This document shows positions 1 to 11,537 of a stretch of DNA of 64,000 nucleotides, piece after piece. The DNA lies in assembly GCF_037482845.1 (NCBI RefSeq), contig NZ_JBBHJW010000010.1, positions 186,001 to 250,000 of the forward strand, given 5' to 3'. Position numbers and translations under genes: made by a program. The stretch's first letter is position 1. Every line of letters begins with the position of its first letter. The stretch comes from Paucibacter_B soli. Lineage in GTDB: Bacteria; Pseudomonadota; Gammaproteobacteria; Burkholderiales; Burkholderiaceae_C. The notes beneath the pieces were generated by a model. The model was not told the DNA's origin and made no database searches. It saw only the letters and a list, made by a program, of their open reading frames with translations.

Positions 1-1912
1 GGATGGTGGGCGAAAAACCAGCCGGATGCGGCTTGCCCGTGGCCAAGGCATCGCGCTGGCTGTAACGGCACACCGGGTTCTCCAGCACGCGCAGGTAGTA
101 GAAGGCCTGTTGCTCGGGCTTGAAATCGGGATCGACCCAGTCGGCCGCCAGCTCGGCGGCGCCCTGCCCGCTGCTGGGCTGGCAGTTGCTCAGGTCAAGG
201 CTGGCGCCATTGGAGGGGCAGCGCCCTGTGCGCGCATCGGGCTTCAGCCCGTCCGAGCAGGCCACGTCCCAGACGCGCTCGGCCGTGCTGCCGTCGGCCT
301 TCAGCCAGCCCTTGACGATCTGCAGCTTCTGCAGCGGCGCCGAGTTGAGGTCGCGCTGGGCCCAGGCGAAGAAGCGCGGGGCTGCGCCTGCGCTGCCGGG
401 CGCACCGAGCTCACCGCCCATGGGCACGCCGGTCGCGTACGCAGTGCGGATGCGATCGGGCCGCTGCGCCAGCCCGGCCGGCAGCGCGAAGCCGCCGAAC
501 AGGCGCGCGCGCAGGCGTGTGCCGCTGGTGCCCCAGGTCTCGCGGCGCTGCAGCGCGTCGAAGATGGCCTCACGCGTGTTCTGCTCGGCCCATACCCCGG
601 CCAGGCCGCCTGGGTTGAACTCGGGCCCCTTGATGCCCAGGGTCTTGGTGACCGGCGTCGAACTGAAGCCCAGGCGCTGTTCGGGCGCACCATCGTTGCT
701 GCCGCCATGGCCCTTGTAGCTCGCCTCGTCGGTATCGCCGGGCGTGCCGTTGTGGTTGTCGGTGGCGCCCACAAAACCAAAGCGGTAGGGGTTGAATCCA
801 AGCTGACGCTGCAACTGCAGGCCCTTCTTCAACACGCCACGCACCAGGTCGGTCTCGGCCACGCAATGCGCGGCATGCTGGCCGGTCTTCGCGTCTATCC
901 TGGCCTGCTCGGGCGTGCAGACCGGCCAGAAGTTCTCGAAGCCGCATTGCTCGTCGTTGACCGACAGGCCGGCCGCGCATTCGCTGCTGCCCTTGGCCTG
1001 GAATACCTCCACCAGGGTTTCGTAGCGCGCACGCAGCTTCAGGGCCTCGGGCGTGATGGGGCTGGCATCGGCATTGCGATCGCCGAACATCAGGCCCCAG
1101 GAGAAATTCGGGTTGTGCGGGATCGACAGCGCCGCGCAGGCCGGCGGCTTGCACTGCACGTCCAGCCAGCGCAACAGATCCTCGGCAAAGCCATCGCCGG
1201 CACCGAACACGTTGTCGGGCACCTGGTGGCCGCGGAACAGCACATTGCGGTGGATCATGCCGCCGTCGGCCAGCGTGGGGCTGTACTCGAAGCCGATCAG
1301 GGTGGTGAAGCGGCCCGGCTGGTAATGCTCGTTGGCGGCGTTCTGGGTATCGCGCCAGACATCGCGCGCGGCCGTGATGCAGGCACGCCCATCGGCGCCA
1401 CAACCGGCGGCCGGGTAATGTGCCCGTTCGGGCCCGCTCTGGATGTTCGCCTTGAACAGGCGCGGAAACACCAACAGGATCTGGTTGCGCATGCCCACGC
1501 AGTCGATGCTCCAGTAGCCGCTGCTGCCGGGCGTGTTGCACTGGGCGTACAGGCCCAGGCCCTCGGCATGGTCGGTGACGGCGGCAAAGTCCAGCGGCGC
1601 GCGCAGGCGCTGGCGCAGGCCGGTTTCCGGGATTTCAACCTCCTCGCCCTTGGCAAAGCGGTAGGCGGTGCGCGGATCGTTGCGGGTGCCGAACAGATTG
1701 GCATCCATCGAATAGCTGGTGTGCAGATGAGTCTCGCCGAAATAGGCGTTGCGCTCGGGGTTGGGCGGCGGCAGCTGTGCGGCCTGCGCCGGCGGCAGCA
1801 AGGGTCCGCGCGGCAGCGGCTGGGGTTCGCGCTGAGTGATTTTCCAGGCCCCCAGCGCGGCCAGCGCCAACAGGGTCAAGGCACCGTAGCCCAGGATTTT
1901 CCGCATCTTCAT
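1..1912 (-). CDS. DUF3604 family protein, C-terminus beyond the window
   Basis: About 637 codons are open from ATG at 1912 to the left edge, so the C-terminus is missing. The N-terminus is a membrane anchor or signal sequence (MKMRKILGYGALTLLALAALG). It is followed by YFGETHLHTSYSMDA and FAAVTDHAEGLG, the PHP-phosphoesterase-like start typical of DUF3604 proteins, with His and Asp residues placed to bind metal. Further family-like blocks are SIPHNPNFSWGLMFG and FGFVGATDNHNGTPGD. The family is known by sequence, but its substrate is not established. It is the last visible gene of the long minus-strand run, 21 bases after the HupE-like gene. A periplasmic or membrane-bound metal-dependent hydrolase is inferred. 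The long plus-strand reading frame opposite it is an antisense shadow. Confidence 0.85.
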   Translation of the reverse strand, partial: MKMRKILGYGALTLLALAALGAWKITQREPQPLPRGPLLPPAQAAQLPPPNPERNAYFGETHLHTSYSMDANLFGTRNDPRTAYRFAKGEEVEIPETGLRQRLRAPLDFAAVTDHAEGLGLYAQCNTPGSSGYWSIDCVGMRNQILLVFPRLFKANIQSGPERAHYPAAGCGADGRACITAARDVWRDTQNAANEHYQPGRFTTLIGFEYSPTLADGGMIHRNVLFRGHQVPDNVFGAGDGFAEDLLRWLDVQCKPPACAALSIPHNPNFSWGLMFGDRNADASPITPEALKLRARYETLVEVFQAKGSSECAAGLSVNDEQCGFENFWPVCTPEQARIDAKTGQHAAHCVAETDLVRGVLKKGLQLQRQLGFNPYRFGFVGATDNHNGTPGDTDEASYKGHGGSNDGAPEQRLGFSSTPVTKTLGIKGPEFNPGGLAGVWAEQNTREAIFDALQRRETWGTSGTRLRARLFGGFALPAGLAQRPDRIRTAYATGVPMGGELGAPGSAGAAPRFFAWAQRDLNSAPLQKLQIVKGWLKADGSTAERVWDVACSDGLKPDARTGRCPSNGASLDLSNCQPSSGQGAAELAADWVDPDFKPEQQAFYYLRVLENPVCRYSQRDALATGKPHPAGFSPTI

Positions 1913-1933
1913 CGCAACATCACTCCATCAGCA

Positions 1934-2905
1934 TCAAAGTAGCGCCAGGCGCTGCAGCAGCCAGCAGCTCGAGACCGCGCCCAGCACATAGGCCGGCACG
2001 CGAGCGGCCCAGCGGGGCCAGGTCTTGCGAGCCCGCATCAGCAGCAGCCAGGCCAGCAGCACCGCGGCCAGGAACAGCAGCTGCCCGGCCTCGACGCCCA
2101 GGTTGAACAGCGCCAGCGCGAGCGGGATTTCGCCCGCGGGCAGTCCCAGCTCGGCGAGCGCGCCGGCAAAGCCAAGGCCATGCAAGAGCCCGAAGGTCAG
2201 CGCCACCAGCCAGGGCCGCCGCGCCGCCAGGCCGGGCGCCGGGCGCAGCAACTCGCGCGCCACGAACACGATGGACAGGGCGATCGCGGCCTCCACCGGC
2301 GCGCCCGGCACCTGCACCCAGCCCAGGGCCGCGGCCGCCAGCGTGAGGCTGTGCGCCAGCGTGAAGGCGGTGACGGTGCGCAGCAGCGGCAGGGCGCGTC
2401 GCACCAGCAGCAGCAGCGAAAGCACGAACAGCAGGTGATCGGTGCCGCCCAGAATGTGCTCGACGCCGAGGCCGAAATAGGCACGCGCGGGCGGCGCCGC
2501 CTGCGCCCGCGCGGGCAGCATCCAGGCCGGCGTGCGTGGACGCAGCAGCTGGCTGAGCACGCGGCCATCGGCAGGCACGACGCGCAGCAACAGGTCGATC
2601 TGGGTGGCCGCCAGGCCATCGACCGCTACCTTGTCGCCGGGCCCCAGGCTGCAGGCCACGCCTTGCCATTGAAGCTGGCGCGCCGCCGGCAACTGACGCT
2701 CCGCAGCCGCCGGCAAGGCCACGCAATGTGCCGGCAGGCGCGGCTGCAGGGGCGGCGGAATGCCCTGTGTGGCGGGAATGCGCAGCACGATGTCCCATCG
2801 GCCTGGGTCTCGCTCCAGCAGGGTCAGCGCGGCGGGCAGGGTCTCATGCGCCCATGCCACGCCGGCCAGGCACATCAGCAACAGCAAGGCAAGCCAGCGC
2901 CGCAT
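1934..2905 (-). CDS. HupE/UreJ-like integral membrane protein
   Basis: 323 residues from ATG 2905. An upstream extension exists but overlaps the preceding gene, and the chosen start gives a clean signal peptide (MRRWLALLLLMCLAGVAWAHE) two bases after the preceding stop. An N-terminal extracytoplasmic domain of about 150 residues is followed by roughly seven membrane segments. The HupE/UreJ_2 signatures are HILGGTDHLLFVLSLLLL and FGLLHGLGFAGAL. HupE/UreJ relatives are linked to nickel or cobalt uptake, but no hydrogenase or urease gene lies nearby. The neighbours are a PpiC-like protein and DUF3604, so metal supply to the DUF3604 enzyme is possible but unproven. The large-domain form of this family is often annotated only as HupE/UreJ family protein. 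Confidence 0.85.
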   Translation of the reverse strand: MRRWLALLLLMCLAGVAWAHETLPAALTLLERDPGRWDIVLRIPATQGIPPPLQPRLPAHCVALPAAAERQLPAARQLQWQGVACSLGPGDKVAVDGLAATQIDLLLRVVPADGRVLSQLLRPRTPAWMLPARAQAAPPARAYFGLGVEHILGGTDHLLFVLSLLLLVRRALPLLRTVTAFTLAHSLTLAAAALGWVQVPGAPVEAAIALSIVFVARELLRPAPGLAARRPWLVALTFGLLHGLGFAGALAELGLPAGEIPLALALFNLGVEAGQLLFLAAVLLAWLLLMRARKTWPRWAARVPAYVLGAVSSCWLLQRLALL

Positions 2906-2907
2906 GG

Positions 2908-3681
2908 CTAGAAGCCGGCCATTTGCTGCGGGGACGGCGGCGGTAGGGTGATGCGGTAGCGCTCGCGCAGACGCGCATAGGCGGCATCGCGCGCCTCGCG
3001 TTGACGCGCCTCGACCCAATCGAGCCGCAGTTGCTCGTGCAGCGCCTCGAAGCTGGGCGGCTGCACCGCCAGCACGCGCACGCTGTGGCGCCCCAGGGGT
3101 GAGGCGATCGCTTCGGACCAGGTGTCGGGCGCCAGTGTGGCCACGCGCGCGGCGACCTCGGCGCCAAGCTCGGCCGTGATGCGCGCCGCATCGGCCTGGT
3201 CCAGGCGCGCGGGGCCGGCAACGCGGCCTTCGACGGCGCGTTGCTCAAGCGTCCAGCGCGTGGCATCGTCATAGCGCTGCAGATGCGCGTCATACCAGGC
3301 ACGCAACTGCGCATCGTCCGGCTGCGGAGCATCGCCCTGGGCCAGGAACTCCATCTTCTGCGCCAGGCGCCGGCGTATCACCACATCGTCGCGGTCCAGG
3401 CCTTGAGCCAGCGCCTCGCGGTAGAGCACTTCCTCGCGCAGCTGCGCCTGCAGCAAGGCGTCCAGCTGCGCCGCATCGGGTTCGCGTCCCCATTGCTTGC
3501 GCGCCATGGCGCGCAGACGCTCGAGGTCCTGTTCGCCCATCACAATGGCCTGCGGGTCGCGCCAGGCCTGCAACCAGGCATGCGAGGCGAACAGCAACGC
3601 GCCGGCCAGCAGGAACTGAACCAGCGGCTCGGCGCATAAGCGCCACCAGGCACCGGCTGTCGTCGCGGTCTTCATGCGCAT
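2908..3681 (-). CDS. membrane-anchored PpiC/SurA-like protein (peptidyl-prolyl isomerase family)
   Basis: 257 residues (start at 3681, or the in-frame ATG at 3675). One transmembrane segment near residues 15-35 (EPLVQFLLAGALLFASHAW) is followed by a SurA_N-like helical region (REEVLYREALAQGLDRDDVVIRRRLAQKMEFL). Then comes a short region where a parvulin domain would lie, and a charged helical C-terminus. The classic parvulin HxxxL signature is not clear, so it may be a chaperone-like relative without isomerase activity. It is two bases upstream of the HupE-like gene and is probably cotranslated. It may fold or hold the periplasmic part of that protein or of DUF3604; this is inferred from adjacency. 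Confidence 0.7.
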   Translation of the reverse strand: MRMKTATTAGAWWRLCAEPLVQFLLAGALLFASHAWLQAWRDPQAIVMGEQDLERLRAMARKQWGREPDAAQLDALLQAQLREEVLYREALAQGLDRDDVVIRRRLAQKMEFLAQGDAPQPDDAQLRAWYDAHLQRYDDATRWTLEQRAVEGRVAGPARLDQADAARITAELGAEVAARVATLAPDTWSEAIASPLGRHSVRVLAVQPPSFEALHEQLRLDWVEARQREARDAAYARLRERYRITLPPPSPQQMAGF

Positions 3682-3894
3682 GTCCTTGGTTGGGAGGAAC
3701 GAAAAAAAAACTCGCTCGCATGATGGCCGCCCTCGGCCGGATCGGCATGCTCCCGAGCTGCCACGAGCCTGTCAGTTTCCGCCTGCCCCGGGAAATCCCC
3801 TGGGCGCGGCTTTGCTGCCGACCGGCGTGCGGCTGCAGCCGCACGGAGCAGTCATTGCTGTGTTGGGCGGTGGATGTGCCAAGGGCGTCGCGCG

Positions 3895-5343
3895 TCAGAA
3901 CGGCTTCTTCACCGCCTTGTCGCCATGCCCCAGGAACAGCGCCAGCGAGAGGTGCTGGACGATGTTGCCGTAGGGCGGATAGAACAGCGAGATCGGGAAG
4001 AAGCGGTGGCGCTTGAACACGGTGCGCGCATGCGAGAGTTCGCGGAAGCCCTCCTCGCCGTGGTAGTTGCCCATGCCCGAATTGCCCACGCCGCCGAAGG
4101 GCGCGTCGTGGTTCACCACATGCCAGGCCCAGTCGTTGATGGTGACGCCGCCCGAGTGGGTGCGCGCCAGCAGCTCGCCGCGCGCGCGGGCATCGTGGCT
4201 GAAGGCATAGAGGGCCAGCGGCCGCGGGCGCTGCTGGATGTATTCGATCGCCTCGTCCAGGCTGTCGTAGGGCACGATGGGCAGGATGGGGCCGAAGATC
4301 TCCTCGCGCATCAGCGCCATCTCGGGTGTGACGCCGGTGACGATGTGCAAGGGCTGCTGGCGGCCCTGGCCATCCAAACTCCCGCAGATTTCGATGCTCG
4401 CGCCCTTGGCGCGGGCATCGTCGAGCAGGCCGCGGATGCGCGCGGCGTGGCGATCGGTGGCGATCGCGGTGTAGTCGCTGCTGCCGGCGGTGCGGCCCTT
4501 GTAGAGCGCGGCAAAGCTCTTCTTCAGCTCGGCCACAAAGGCGCCGACCTTGGCGCGCGGCACCAGGGCATAGTCGGGCGCCACGCAGACCTGGCCGCAG
4601 TTGACGCCCTTGCCATGCGCGATGCGGTAGGCGGCGTCGGCGATCGAGTAATCGTTCAGCAGCACCGCCGGCGACTTGCCGCCCAGCTCCAGCGTCACCG
4701 GGGTCAGGTTTTGCGCCGCCTGCGCCATCACCAGCTTGCCCACCGCGGGCGAGCCGGTGAAGACGATGTGATTGAAGGGCAGCGCGCTGAAGGCATTCGG
4801 GTCGGCCAGTTCGGCGCCGATCAGCGCCACATGGTCCTCGTCGAACACCTCGGCCAGCATGGCCTTGAGCGTGGCATTGGTGGCCGGCGTGGTCTCGGGC
4901 ATCTTGATCATGACGCGGTTGCCGGCGGCCAGCGCGGTCACCAGCGGGCCCAAGGAGAGGTAGACCGGGAAGTTCCAGGTCGCGATCACGCCCACCACGC
5001 CCTTGGGCTGGTATTCGACCTTGAGGCTGTTGCTGGCGAACAGCAGTTCGGGCCAGCGGCGGCTGGCCTTCATCCAGCGCCCCAGGTGGGTGATGGCGTG
5101 GTTGGCCTCCAGCGTGGTGGTCAAGAGGTCCAGCATCTTGGTCTCGGCCGGCGCGCGCTGGCCGAAGTCCTGCGCGATCGCTGCGCAGAGCAGGTCCTGG
5201 TAGCGGCTTAGCTGGCGCTTGAGCGCCTTCAGATGCTCGCGGCGCTCGGCCGCGCTGGGCTTGGTGTGCTTCAGAAAAGCCTGCTGCTGGCGGGCGAACA
5301 GCTCGGCCAGTTGCAGGGCCGCCATGTCTTGTCGGTCGTTCAT
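3895..5343 (-). CDS. aldehyde dehydrogenase, coniferyl-aldehyde-dehydrogenase type
   Basis: 482 residues from ATG 5343, which has GGAGA a few bases upstream. A TTG seven codons earlier would also be in frame. NAD(P)-dependent oxidation of an aldehyde to a carboxylic acid is expected. Key features are the active-site Glu in LELGGKSP (about residue 219), the catalytic Cys in NCGQVCVAPDY (about 253), the cofactor motif FTGSPAVGK, and a C-terminus of the class 3/coniferyl type (HSGGVTINDWAWHVVNHDAP). It lies 17 bases after a small membrane protein gene in the long operon. With the acyl-CoA ligase and the cupin it suggests that the system handles an aromatic or aliphatic aldehyde, whose product acid could then be activated. 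Substrate is not readable from sequence. Confidence 0.9.
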   Translation of the reverse strand: MNDRQDMAALQLAELFARQQQAFLKHTKPSAAERREHLKALKRQLSRYQDLLCAAIAQDFGQRAPAETKMLDLLTTTLEANHAITHLGRWMKASRRWPELLFASNSLKVEYQPKGVVGVIATWNFPVYLSLGPLVTALAAGNRVMIKMPETTPATNATLKAMLAEVFDEDHVALIGAELADPNAFSALPFNHIVFTGSPAVGKLVMAQAAQNLTPVTLELGGKSPAVLLNDYSIADAAYRIAHGKGVNCGQVCVAPDYALVPRAKVGAFVAELKKSFAALYKGRTAGSSDYTAIATDRHAARIRGLLDDARAKGASIEICGSLDGQGRQQPLHIVTGVTPEMALMREEIFGPILPIVPYDSLDEAIEYIQQRPRPLALYAFSHDARARGELLARTHSGGVTINDWAWHVVNHDAPFGGVGNSGMGNYHGEEGFRELSHARTVFKRHRFFPISLFYPPYGNIVQHLSLALFLGHGDKAVKKPF

Positions 5344-5360
5344 GCGCGTCTCCCTGTCGA

Positions 5361-5711
5361 TCAATGTTTCTTTTGGGCCAGCTTGCGCGCCTTGGCCCAG
5401 ACGATGGCCCAGGTGATGCCAAACGAGACCAGCATGGCGGCGAGGCTCAGCTGGCTGGCTTCGCCCGCGATGTCCCAGCCCATCAGCCAGGTGTAGATGG
5501 GCGTGGGCATGCGGTGCTCGTCGTAGGCCGGCGCGATGCCCAGAGCGGCGATGCCGCAGGCCAGCGCGAAGCGTGGCCCGTCCCTGAACCAGAGCGCGCC
5601 GAAGTGGTGGAACAGCTTGCCCAGCAGGATGAAGGGCAGGCCCAGCACCAGCAGCAGCGGATTCATCAGCACCGTGATGACGAGGTAGACGAGGAATTCT
5701 TGGAAGTCCAT
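5361..5711 (-). CDS. small integral membrane protein, unknown function
   Basis: 116 residues from ATG 5711, preceded by a good AGGAG ribosome site; a longer upstream frame overlaps the previous gene and is not used. It begins MDFQEFLVYLVITVLMNPL and has about three hydrophobic segments, then a basic tail (AKARKLAQKKH). The family is not recognised. It sits 13 bases after the propeller-cytochrome gene and 17 bases before the aldehyde dehydrogenase, so it belongs to the operon. A role as a membrane partner of the haem protein is a guess. Confidence 0.75.
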   Translation of the reverse strand: MDFQEFLVYLVITVLMNPLLLVLGLPFILLGKLFHHFGALWFRDGPRFALACGIAALGIAPAYDEHRMPTPIYTWLMGWDIAGEASQLSLAAMLVSFGITWAIVWAKARKLAQKKH

Positions 5712-5724
5712 GAGAAGCTCCTGC

Positions 5725-7475
5725 TTAGTTGCCGGCGTCCGGATAGAGGCAGATGAAGGAGGCGCGGCCGCCCTCGATGCCATAGGCCGGCAGGTTCGAC
5801 GAGGATGAGCAGATGCCGCCGTCCTTGGCGAACACCAGATCGCGCAGCCAGGTCACCCGCGTCGGCATCGGGTAGCTGGCGAACTGCTTGGCCTTGGGGT
5901 CGAAGCGGAACATGCGGTCCGACATATTCGAGGTGATCCAGACCTCCTGGGTCTTGGGATGCACGGCCAGCGCATAGGGCACCTCGTACTCGTTGTGCGC
6001 CAGCAGCGGCAGCTTGTAGGTCTCGAAGGTCTTGCTGCGGGTGTCGAACTTCATCACGCCCGATTCGTCGAAGGCCGGGATCCAGAGATTGCCGCTGGCG
6101 TCGAAACGCAGCCGGCGCGGACCCTTCAGCGGCGTGTCGAACTCCTGCACCTGCAGGGTCTTGGGGTCGATGCGGCCGATCTTGTGGGCGTAGAGCTTGG
6201 CGTACCAGATCGAGCCGTCGACCGGGTTGACGTCGATGCCATAGGGGAAGGCAAAGGCCTCGCGACCCTGGTTGGCCCAGCGGTGGTGCGACACGCCCAT
6301 CTGCAGGTTCTTCTCGGGGAACCAGCTCGCGATTTTCAGCACATAGGGGAAGAAGATGTCCGATACGCCGCGCCAGAAGCCGTTGTGCGGCAGCGAGAGG
6401 ATGGTGAACTTCTCGGTCTTGGGATCGAAGCGGCCCACCTCGTTGGAGGCCACAATGGTGAACCAGACGATGCCTTCCCTGTCGATGCGCACGGTGTGCG
6501 GATAGAGGTGGGTGCGGCCCATCTCGTAAATCTTGATCGCCTTGCTGACCGGGTCGAAGGAACCCAGGCTGGACGAGAGCGCGTTGGTGAACCAGAAGCG
6601 CCCGTCCTTGGCCTGGGCCATCGAATGCGGCCCATGCTTGCCGGTGAACACGCCGATCGGCAGTTGCACGCCTGCGAACACGCCACCCTTGGGCAAGTCG
6701 ATATCGGGCAGCTTGTGCTCGCTGACCTTGCCGCTGGCGCGGTCAAGCTCCCAGATCACGTCGTGGCCCTCGTCCACGCCGTAGAGCTTCTCGTCCTCGC
6801 CGACGTCGGCATCGTGGATGAAGCTCATGCCGTCGCCCACCACCCATTCCTTCACCTTGGCCTTGGGCAGGGCGGCATGGAACAGGTGGGTCTGCACGGC
6901 ATCCACCGGCTTGCCGTCAAAGCCCTTGGCCAGCACCTTGGTGATGTCCCTGGCCTCCCTGGGCGTGAGCATGCCGAAATAGCCCTCCATGCGTTTGACG
7001 GTCTCGGCCCAGGCCTTCTGGTCCTTGGGTGCGCGCGTCAGCTCATTGCCCATCTGGTGGCAGTAGTTGCACTGGCTGATGAAAGCCGAGCGGCTGTCCA
7101 CGCTCTGCCAGGGCAACTTGGTGAGCTGGGCCGAGGCGCTCAGGCTGGCCGAGAGTTCGGCCGCCACGCCGTGGCGCGCCAGCGCGAACACCTGCTTGAT
7201 GTCACCCTGCCCGGCCGGCAGTTCCAGCGTCAGGCTCTCGTCCTTGTAATAGGGCGCGCGGGCACGCAGGCTGATCTTGCCGCTGAAGTCCAGCGTCAGC
7301 GCATAGCGGCCCTGCTCGTCGGTGTAGGCAGTGTCGCGACGCTCCTGCCTGGCGTCGATGGCGGTGACCATGGCGCCGGCCAGGGGCTTGCCCTCACTCG
7401 TCACCGTGCCGCTGAGGGTGGCCGCCTGCGCTTGCGCCAGCAGCAGCGCGCTCAGGCTCAGGCCTATGCTTGTCT

Positions 7476-7479
<4 letters not shown>
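5725..7479 (-). CDS. secreted Vgb-like beta-propeller with a haem-binding CxxCH motif
   Basis: 584 residues from ATG 7479. Domains in order: signal peptide (1-19), a carboxypeptidase-regulatory-like beta sandwich (about 20-100, GTVTSEGKPLAGAMVTAID), a cytochrome-c-type CNYCH at 137-141 with following helices, then a six-bladed propeller of the virginiamycin-B-lyase/SMP-30 type (repeats such as GRFWFTNALSSSLGSFDP and GIDVNPVDGSIWYAKLY). Such proteins are exported to the periplasm, where the haem could take electrons from a dehydrogenase reaction. The start overlaps the ligase stop by four bases, so translation is coupled. The enzymatic role is unknown; real lyase activity is not implied. Confidence 0.85.
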
Positions 7480-9110
<1,631 letters not shown>

Positions 9111-9114
9111 TTTT

Positions 9115-11532
9115 TCAAGCGGCTTTCTTGCGGATGTGTTGATCGTTCAGAAGGAAATGCGAGAGCGCCGGGATCAGCACCAGGGCGCCGACCATGTTCC
9201 AGACGAACATAAAGGTCAGCAGCACGCCCATATCGGCCTGGAACTTGATCGGCGAGAAGGCCCAGGTGATAACGCCGGCGGCCAGCGTCACACCCACCAG
9301 CGCGACCACACGGCCGGTGAACAGCACGGCGTCGCCATAGGCCTCGGCCAGCGTGAGCCCGCGGCGCTGACCGGCCAGTTGCACCGAGAGCAGGTAGAGC
9401 GCGTAGTCCACGCCTATGCCCACGCCCAGCGCGATCACCGGCAGCGTGGCCACCTTCACGCCCATGCCCAGCCACACCATCAGGGCCTCGCAGAGGATGG
9501 AAGTCAGCACCAGGGGCAGCACCGCCACCACGGTGGCGCGCCAGCTGCGGAAGGTGATCAGGCACAGCGCGATCACCGCCGCGTAGACGTAGAGCAGCAT
9601 GGTGGTGTTGGCCTGCTTCACGACGATGTTGGTGGCGGCCTCGATGCCGGCGCCGCCGGCCACCGGCAGCAGCTGCAGCCGGGCCGGGTCGGTGGGATGT
9701 TCGGCGATGAAGCGCTCCACCGTGGCCAGCGCGCTCGACAGCGTGGCGGCCTTGTGGTCGGACAGGAAGGCCACCAGCGGCATCACCGAGCATTCGGTGT
9801 TGAACATATCGGGGTTGTTCACCGAGGCCTGCTGGGCGCCGTAGTTCAGCACGTCCTGGTTGCGGCTGATGGTGAGCCACTTGGGGTTGCCCTCGAAGCT
9901 GCCGGCGGTGATCTGGCGCACCACGTCCTGCAGGCCCAGGGTCATGCGCACCTGGGGCAGCTGCTGCAGCTCCCAGGCGAGCTGGTCCACCAGCTCGAGG
10001 GTCTCGTACTTGAGGCAGCCCTCGGGCGGCGTCTTCACGATCACCGCGAACACATCGCTGGAAAGCGCGTAATGCCCGCTCACATAGGCGTTGTCGCGGT
10101 TGTAGCGCGACTGCGCGCGCAGCTCGGGCGCGCCGGGGTCGAGGTCGCCGATCTGCAGGCGCTGGCTCAGTACGAAACCGCCCACACCCAGCGCCAGCGC
10201 CGCCAGCACGGTGGTGGCGGCCCAGCTGCGGCGCGCCGCGAAGTGATCGAGCCAGACCCACAGGCCGCGGTGGCCGGCGAGCTGGCGCTGCTCCAGCTCC
10301 AGCGTGCGGCGCGCCGCGCGCGCACCGACGCCCACAAAGCTCAAGAGCACCGGCAGCAGCAGCAGATTGGTGAACACCAGCACCGCCACACCGATGCTCG
10401 CGGTGATGGCCAGCTCGCGTATCACCGGAATCGGGATCAGCACCAGCACCGCAAAGCCCACCGCATCGGCCAGCAGCGCGGTGACGCCGGCCAGGAAGAG
10501 GCGGCGGAAGGTGTAGCGCGCAGCCACCAGGCGGTGCGTGCCGCGCGCGATGTCCTGCATGATGCCGTTCATCTTTTGCGCGCCATGGCTCACGCCGATG
10601 GCGAACACCAGAAAGGGCACCAGCATCGAATAGGGGTCCAGCTCCAGGCCGAACAGCGCCAGCAGGCCGATCTGCCAGACCACCGCGATTAGCGAGCAGG
10701 CCAGCACCAGGGCGGTGGAGCGCATGCAGCGCGTGTAGCCGTAGAGCAGCAGCCCGGCCACGACGATGGCGATGCCGAAGTACAGCGCCACCTGCAAGAG
10801 GCCGTCGAGCAGGTCGGCCACGATCTTGGCAAAACCGATGATGTGGACCTTGAGCCCCTGGGCCTCGTACTTGGCGCGCAACTGGTCCAGGTCGTGGCCC
10901 AGCTGCCAGTAGTTGATGCGGCTGCCGTCGGGCCGGCGCTCCAGCAAGGGCAGCACGATGGCGCTGCTTTTCAGGTCGTTGGACACCAGGCTGCCGACCA
11001 GGTTGGCGCGCGAGACGTTCAGGCGCAGCCGCTCGATGCTGGCGGGCGAGCCGTCGAAGCCATCGGGCATCACCGCGCCACCGTTGAAGCCCTCCTCGGT
11101 CACCTCGGTCCAGCGCACCGCCGGCATCCAGATCGACTTGACCCAGGCGCGGTCCACGCCGGCGCTCAGGAACAGCTCGTCGTTGAGCTGCTTGAGCGCG
11201 TCCAGATACTTGGCGTCGAACACCGTGCCATTGCCCAGGCCGGGGTTCTCGACCACGATGCGCAGTTGGTTGCCCATGCCGCGCAGCTCCTGGCGGTGCT
11301 GCAGAAAGTTCTGGATATAGGGATGACCGGTGGGGATCATCTTCTCGAAGCTGGCGTTCAGCGCCACCTTCGAACACATGAAGCCAAGCACGAGCGTTGC
11401 CAGTGCACACAGCAGCAGCATGCTGCGGCGGCGGTTGAACACCAGGCGCTCGAGCCAGTTGCCCGAATGGCGCGGGAAGTCGGCCAGGTCATGGATGACC
11501 GGCATTTCGGTGGAGGTGGAGGAGATGGCCAT
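9115..11532 (-). CDS. RND/MMPL superfamily transporter
   Basis: 805 residues from ATG 11532. Two homologous halves each have one membrane segment, a periplasmic domain and a cluster of five or six segments. Segment 1 is MLLLCALATLVLGFM; the conserved mid-membrane residues include FAIGVSHGAQKM and the Asp in GVGIGVDYALYLLS. The type matches predicted exporters of the RND superfamily (HpnN-like) rather than the drug-efflux AcrB type, which is longer and works with a membrane fusion protein; none is encoded nearby. Five bases separate it from the YCF48-like gene. With DUF1302, DUF1329 and the propeller proteins it forms a conserved set that likely moves a hydrophobic molecule across the envelope; direction is unknown. 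Confidence 0.9.
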   Translation of the reverse strand: MAISSTSTEMPVIHDLADFPRHSGNWLERLVFNRRRSMLLLCALATLVLGFMCSKVALNASFEKMIPTGHPYIQNFLQHRQELRGMGNQLRIVVENPGLGNGTVFDAKYLDALKQLNDELFLSAGVDRAWVKSIWMPAVRWTEVTEEGFNGGAVMPDGFDGSPASIERLRLNVSRANLVGSLVSNDLKSSAIVLPLLERRPDGSRINYWQLGHDLDQLRAKYEAQGLKVHIIGFAKIVADLLDGLLQVALYFGIAIVVAGLLLYGYTRCMRSTALVLACSLIAVVWQIGLLALFGLELDPYSMLVPFLVFAIGVSHGAQKMNGIMQDIARGTHRLVAARYTFRRLFLAGVTALLADAVGFAVLVLIPIPVIRELAITASIGVAVLVFTNLLLLPVLLSFVGVGARAARRTLELEQRQLAGHRGLWVWLDHFAARRSWAATTVLAALALGVGGFVLSQRLQIGDLDPGAPELRAQSRYNRDNAYVSGHYALSSDVFAVIVKTPPEGCLKYETLELVDQLAWELQQLPQVRMTLGLQDVVRQITAGSFEGNPKWLTISRNQDVLNYGAQQASVNNPDMFNTECSVMPLVAFLSDHKAATLSSALATVERFIAEHPTDPARLQLLPVAGGAGIEAATNIVVKQANTTMLLYVYAAVIALCLITFRSWRATVVAVLPLVLTSILCEALMVWLGMGVKVATLPVIALGVGIGVDYALYLLSVQLAGQRRGLTLAEAYGDAVLFTGRVVALVGVTLAAGVITWAFSPIKFQADMGVLLTFMFVWNMVGALVLIPALSHFLLNDQHIRKKAA

Positions 11533-11537
11533 TGCGC

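Noticed and set aside
26..1942. 638-codon plus-strand frame over the DUF3604 gene
   Set aside because: Antisense to a gene with clear family motifs; its own translation is low-complexity, rich in Ala, Gly and Arg, as expected of a GC-rich shadow.
2014..2027. GGGGCCAGGTCTTG, one mismatch from the REP arm
   Set aside because: Lies in the HupE-like coding sequence and is explained by its codons; no palindrome partner.
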